Origin: Cannabis sativa
Taxonomy: Eukaryota; Streptophyta; Magnoliopsida; Rosales; Cannabaceae
Assembly (NCBI RefSeq): GCF_029168945.1
Contig: NC_083602.1
Coordinates: 67,910,600-67,974,599, forward strand
Direction: 5' to 3'
Length of the DNA: 64,000 bases
The position numbers and the translations under genes are program-made. Shown here piece by piece: positions 60,900-64,000 of the stretch (the stretch's first letter is position 1; the number at the start of each line of letters is the position of its first letter). A model generated the notes under the pieces. It worked only from the letters and a program-made list of their open reading frames with translations, was not told the origin of the DNA and did no database searches.

Positions 60900-61093
60900 A
60901 TTAAAATATCATTTATTTTCTTTGACTTTGTGTGTTATGAACTGCTGAACAAATTTTATGTGGTTTCTTTTAGTCTATGTGTAATGAACTTGGCTTGGTG
61001 TTTGTTTTAATGATTGAATTGTTTTATGTGTTTCTTTCTTTGTGTTGTCAATATTTGTGAAATTTTAATTTATTAACTTTTATTGATAATTAG
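60900..61093 (+). other. Spacer between Harbinger ORF1 and transposase
   Basis: T-rich untranslated DNA between the two Harbinger genes; ends with an acceptor-like TTAG (61,091-61,094). No coding frame is seen. Confidence 0.45.
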
Positions 61094-62552
61094 GTGCCTA
61101 AGATGGATGATTCTAACGAGGAGTTTCAAATATTATTTGGTGATACTTCTTCTTCATCAAGTGAGGAAGTAGTTGGTCAAGTTCTATTGGTTAATCAATT
61201 ACATGAAATGCATCAATCTCAACAAATTAGAAGACCATTGCGCACTTCAAATATGTCTGGATGTCAATATTTAATTGAGCTACTAAATGGTCATCCTGAT
61301 AGATTATTTTACACAATTAGAATGGATAATAACACTTTTAGATCTTTATGTCGTCGATAAGTAGAAATGGAAGTAATAGAACATGATAAGTTAATTAGTG
61401 TTGAAGAAGCTGTTGTCATGTTTTTATGGATTGTAACACATAACCAAAGAGTTAGAACTGTAGCTGAAAGATATCAACATTCAGTAGAAACTGTTTGTCG
61501 TCAATTTAGTAGAGTGCTAGATGCATTGTGTTATTTAGGAAATGAAGTTATAAAGCTTATTGACTTTAACATTGTGCAACCAGAAATTCAAAATAATTCA
61601 AAGTAATTCCCATGGTTTAAGGTAACTTTTATTCATTAATTAAGTGCAATACTAATTATAATTGATATGATTTTAGTTGAGGATAGTATTAATTTTCTTT
61701 ATTTTGTTTGTAGGATTGTGTTGGAGCAATTGATGGTACGCATGTAAGTGCAGTTGCACCAGCTCTAAAACAACTTGCATATAGAGGAAGGAAAGTAGAT
61801 GTAACACAAAATGTAATGGCTGCATGCTCTTTTAATATGATGTTTACTTATGTGTACGCTGGGTGGGAAGGAACAGCCAATGATTCTCGAGTGCTTCAAG
61901 ATGCAATTAGAAAAGATGATAGTTTTCCTATGCCACCACAATGTATTAAAATTAATTAATCTTGATACAATTAGAAAAGAAATAATTTTCTATGTTAGTA
62001 ATATTTTTCTTTAGAATGTTCTTACTAATAATTGATTTGAATATAGGAAAATACTATGTTGTTGATTCTGGCTATCCAAATATGTCGGGGTTTCTAGCAC
62101 CATATCGTGGTGAACGTTATCACTTGTGTCGTTTTAGAGGAAGAGGGAATCACCGCAGAGGTGTAATAGAGTTATTAAATTATAGGCACTCATCATTGCG
62201 TAATGTGATTGAACGTTGTTTTGGACTTCTAAAAGATAAATTCCCAATTTTAAAGGCAATGCCTCCATATTTGCTTGGAAAGCAATGTAGAATACCAATA
62301 GCATGTTGTCCTATCCACAACTGGATTAAAATGCAATATATTGATGATAGAATGTTTGACCAATACTCCGTTGATGCCACACCATTAGAAGATATTGAAG
62401 GCATTCAAAACTAACAAGGAGGAGATGAAGCAGAAATTTATGAGACACCAGAGATTAATTTTAGTCAAGCTTATATGGCTCGGATGGAAAATGTCAGAGA
62501 TTACATTGCTGGACAAATGTGGCTTACTTATAACAATAACAATAGAACATAG
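61094..62552 (+). pseudogene. PIF/Harbinger DDE transposase (HARBI1/ALP1-like), three exons, broken
   Basis: Exon 1 (61094-61621) holds the N-terminal helix region and the helix-turn-helix-like VRTVAERYQHSVETVCRQFS. It has a TAA after SLCRR and another before FPWFK. Introns at about 61622-61713 and 61943-62046 have GT-AG borders. Exon 2 has GAIDGTHVSA with the first catalytic Asp, then WEGTANDSRVL. Exon 3 has VVDSGYPN (second Asp) and NVIERCFGLLKDKFPIL (Glu), completing the DDE_Tnp_4 triad. A TAA at 62412 precedes a tail that stays open to 62552. The family cuts at TTA/TAA targets, matching the element's duplication. Confidence 0.9.
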
Positions 62553-62937
62553 TTAATTTTTTTTTTTTTAAAAAAAAATGTAACTTTAACTTAAAGAAAA
62601 TGATGTTGTGATACTATTTTTATGAATTTTAATTAGTTAAATTTTAAAATTACATAACTAAATTTATATATATATAAATGAAAGTTTGTTATCATACATT
62701 ATTATTTAAAATTAAATTATTTTCAAATTCAGTTAAACCAATCACATATTCTGATACTGTTATATTTTTAAATTTTGTACCAATCACAGATTTACAATTT
62801 TAAAATTTAAAAATAGTTTACAAATACTGAACCAATCATATTTTCAGAAACATATTTTCAGCCACAATTTTCAGATTTTCATTTCAGAATCACGGATTTT
62901 GAAAATAAAGTTTTCAAATACTGAACCAATCAGCCCC
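62553..62937 (+). other. Harbinger 3' non-coding region and right terminal repeat
   Basis: A/T-rich. Near the end the phrase 'tactgaaccaatca' occurs repeatedly (62,820-62,935) as subterminal repeats. The last bases are GAACCAATCAGCCCC, inverse of the left end. Confidence 0.75.
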
Positions 62938-62940
62938 TAA

Positions 62941-64000
62941 GTGTTTTAAGGATAAAATACATTGAAGGGTAGAACGGTAAATTTGTCCATATTCAGTGTA
63001 GATCATCTATAAAGGATCCTTGACTATTAGGATTGTAACAATGGATAATCATAACGTATCTATATCGTGGTACATATAGAGCGTTCTATATAACTAAGAG
63101 TGTGTTCGATTCCAAATCTATAGTGGTGCAAGGTGGAATTAATAAGTTGAGAATTTACTTAGTGAATTCTAGATCTACTTATTGAAAACTTGGTTATATA
63201 GACCCATGGTCCCTTCACTAGTTGAGATAATACTACTTGCAGACTCAGTTAATTAATTTTAATTAATCAATTATAATTATAAAATTAGACTATATCTTAT
63301 TTATGAATTTTCACTAAGCAAGGGCTTAATTATGACGAAAAGAGGTTTTGGGGTCAATTTGTTAATTAAGAGACTTTGTATGGCCTAATTAATAAATTAC
63401 ATAAATGATAATTTTATTTAGTAATTAATTATAATTATTAAATAAATACTTTTGGCATTTATATGATTAAATTGAAAAATATGGTATTATTGAAAAGAAG
63501 AATAAGTGGTTGAAATAAAGTAGAAAAAAGCTAACTAGAAATTGGTCAACTCAAGTGTACGGCCAAGAAGTTATTTTTGCCCAATATTTTATTCTTTTTT
63601 AATCCATATAATTCAACCCTAAGCCATAGTTGAAACACTATAAAAGGAACATGATGCTCTCATCTCATCCACTTGACACTTTGTCAAACTAATGTCATCT
63701 TGACTATTCAACCAACCTAGATGAGAGAGTTCATTCCTTAGTAATTTAAAACCTCCTTCATTGTTCTTCCATATTCGAACCTTGAGTGAAAGAGTGACGT
63801 GCCCACACATAGCAAGTCAAGTACTCAATCATAGTGAGTAAGACGGTGGTAATCAAACTCGAAGGAGAGAAAGAGATCCAAGTTCAGATCTTGATAATGC
63901 TCTGCTACATAAAGGAATTAAGGGCTAGAGATCTTGAACGGAAGGAGTCATTATATTCCGCTACAATCAATATATGGTTTTCTTAACCCTTATGTGTTTA
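62941..64000 (+). mobile_element. LTR 'T', segment 3 (runs off the window)
   Basis: Resumes after the TAA duplication with 'gtgttttaaggataaaatacattg', colinear with the reverse complement of L1-L5. Its promoter has TATAAAAG at 63639-63646. By comparison with L1 about 110 bp are missing at the right edge, so whether an internal domain follows cannot be seen. Confidence 0.82.

Larger units (their letters stand above)
34446..62937 (+). mobile_element. PIF/Harbinger transposon with Myb-like ORF1 and DDE transposase, interrupted
   Basis: Left end GGGTTTGACTGGTTTC and right end (inverted) GGGGCTGATTGGTTC form the terminal inverted repeat. The 3-bp duplication TAA (34443-34445 and 62938-62940) is the superfamily hallmark. 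Removing three insertions (35459-38264, 39506-49922, 50033-60458) leaves about 4.8 kb, a normal size for a two-gene PIF element. Gene order is Myb/SANT-like ORF1 then transposase, both plus strand. Both genes carry stops, so the copy is inactive. The host sequence on each side is LTR T. Confidence 0.88.

Overview
This is plant nuclear DNA, almost certainly eudicot. It is AT-rich, has GT-AG introns, carries one recognisable plant-specific gene, and contains plant-type Ty1-copia, CACTA, PIF/Harbinger and Mutator-like elements with initiator-Met-tRNA primer sites. I cannot name the species from sequence alone.

Left part (1-9,276) is older, gene-bearing DNA. It holds a solo LTR with target-site duplication (718-1443), an LTR-like block carrying a captured piece of the ribosomal protein uS2/RPSA gene (1446-2430), a minus-strand TRIM with three LTRs (3367-4367), and two decayed RNase H/LINE relics (4858-5285 and 8465-9243). 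The only intact host gene is a three-exon minus-strand DRM1/ARP gene (dormancy-associated/auxin-repressed protein, 123 aa, 6184-7466) with G-boxes upstream.

Right part (9,277-64,000) is one nested transposon stack that can be ordered from target-site duplications. An old plus-strand LTR 'T' begins at 9277, is split twice, and resumes at 34153 and 62941; its end lies about 110 bp beyond the window. The first split is a minus-strand copia element (9731-34147, TSD GATCT). A close relative (11632-25552, TSD CAAAC) landed in it exactly at the LTR/PPT boundary. That relative in turn holds a CACTA element with giant palindromes (12042-15047, TSD ATT) and a small TIR element (about 20816-21553). The second split is a PIF/Harbinger element (34446-62937, TSD TAA) encoding a Myb/SANT-like ORF1 and a DDE transposase. 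It is itself cut by a Mutator-like MITE (35459-38264, which holds a solo LTR of the same copia family, TSD CATTT) and by two 10.4-kb Sirevirus-like copia elements.

The two Sirevirus-like copias (39506-49922 plus; 50033-60458 minus) lie tail to tail, 110 bp apart, inside the Myb ORF. They make a palindrome of about 21 kb. Each carries gag, pol and a third ORF downstream of pol resembling the 'putative plant transposon protein' (Transposase_32-like) domain, followed by an acidic run and a coiled coil. All mobile-element pol/transposase genes here are broken; the third ORF of the first copy (46729-47961) is open. The second copy is unusually rich in small indels at CGG/CCGG sites, which may be assembly error.

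No clearly new defence or metabolic system is visible. The best candidates for novelty are the copia third ORF with its paired palindromic motif arrays, the RPSA capture, and the nesting itself.
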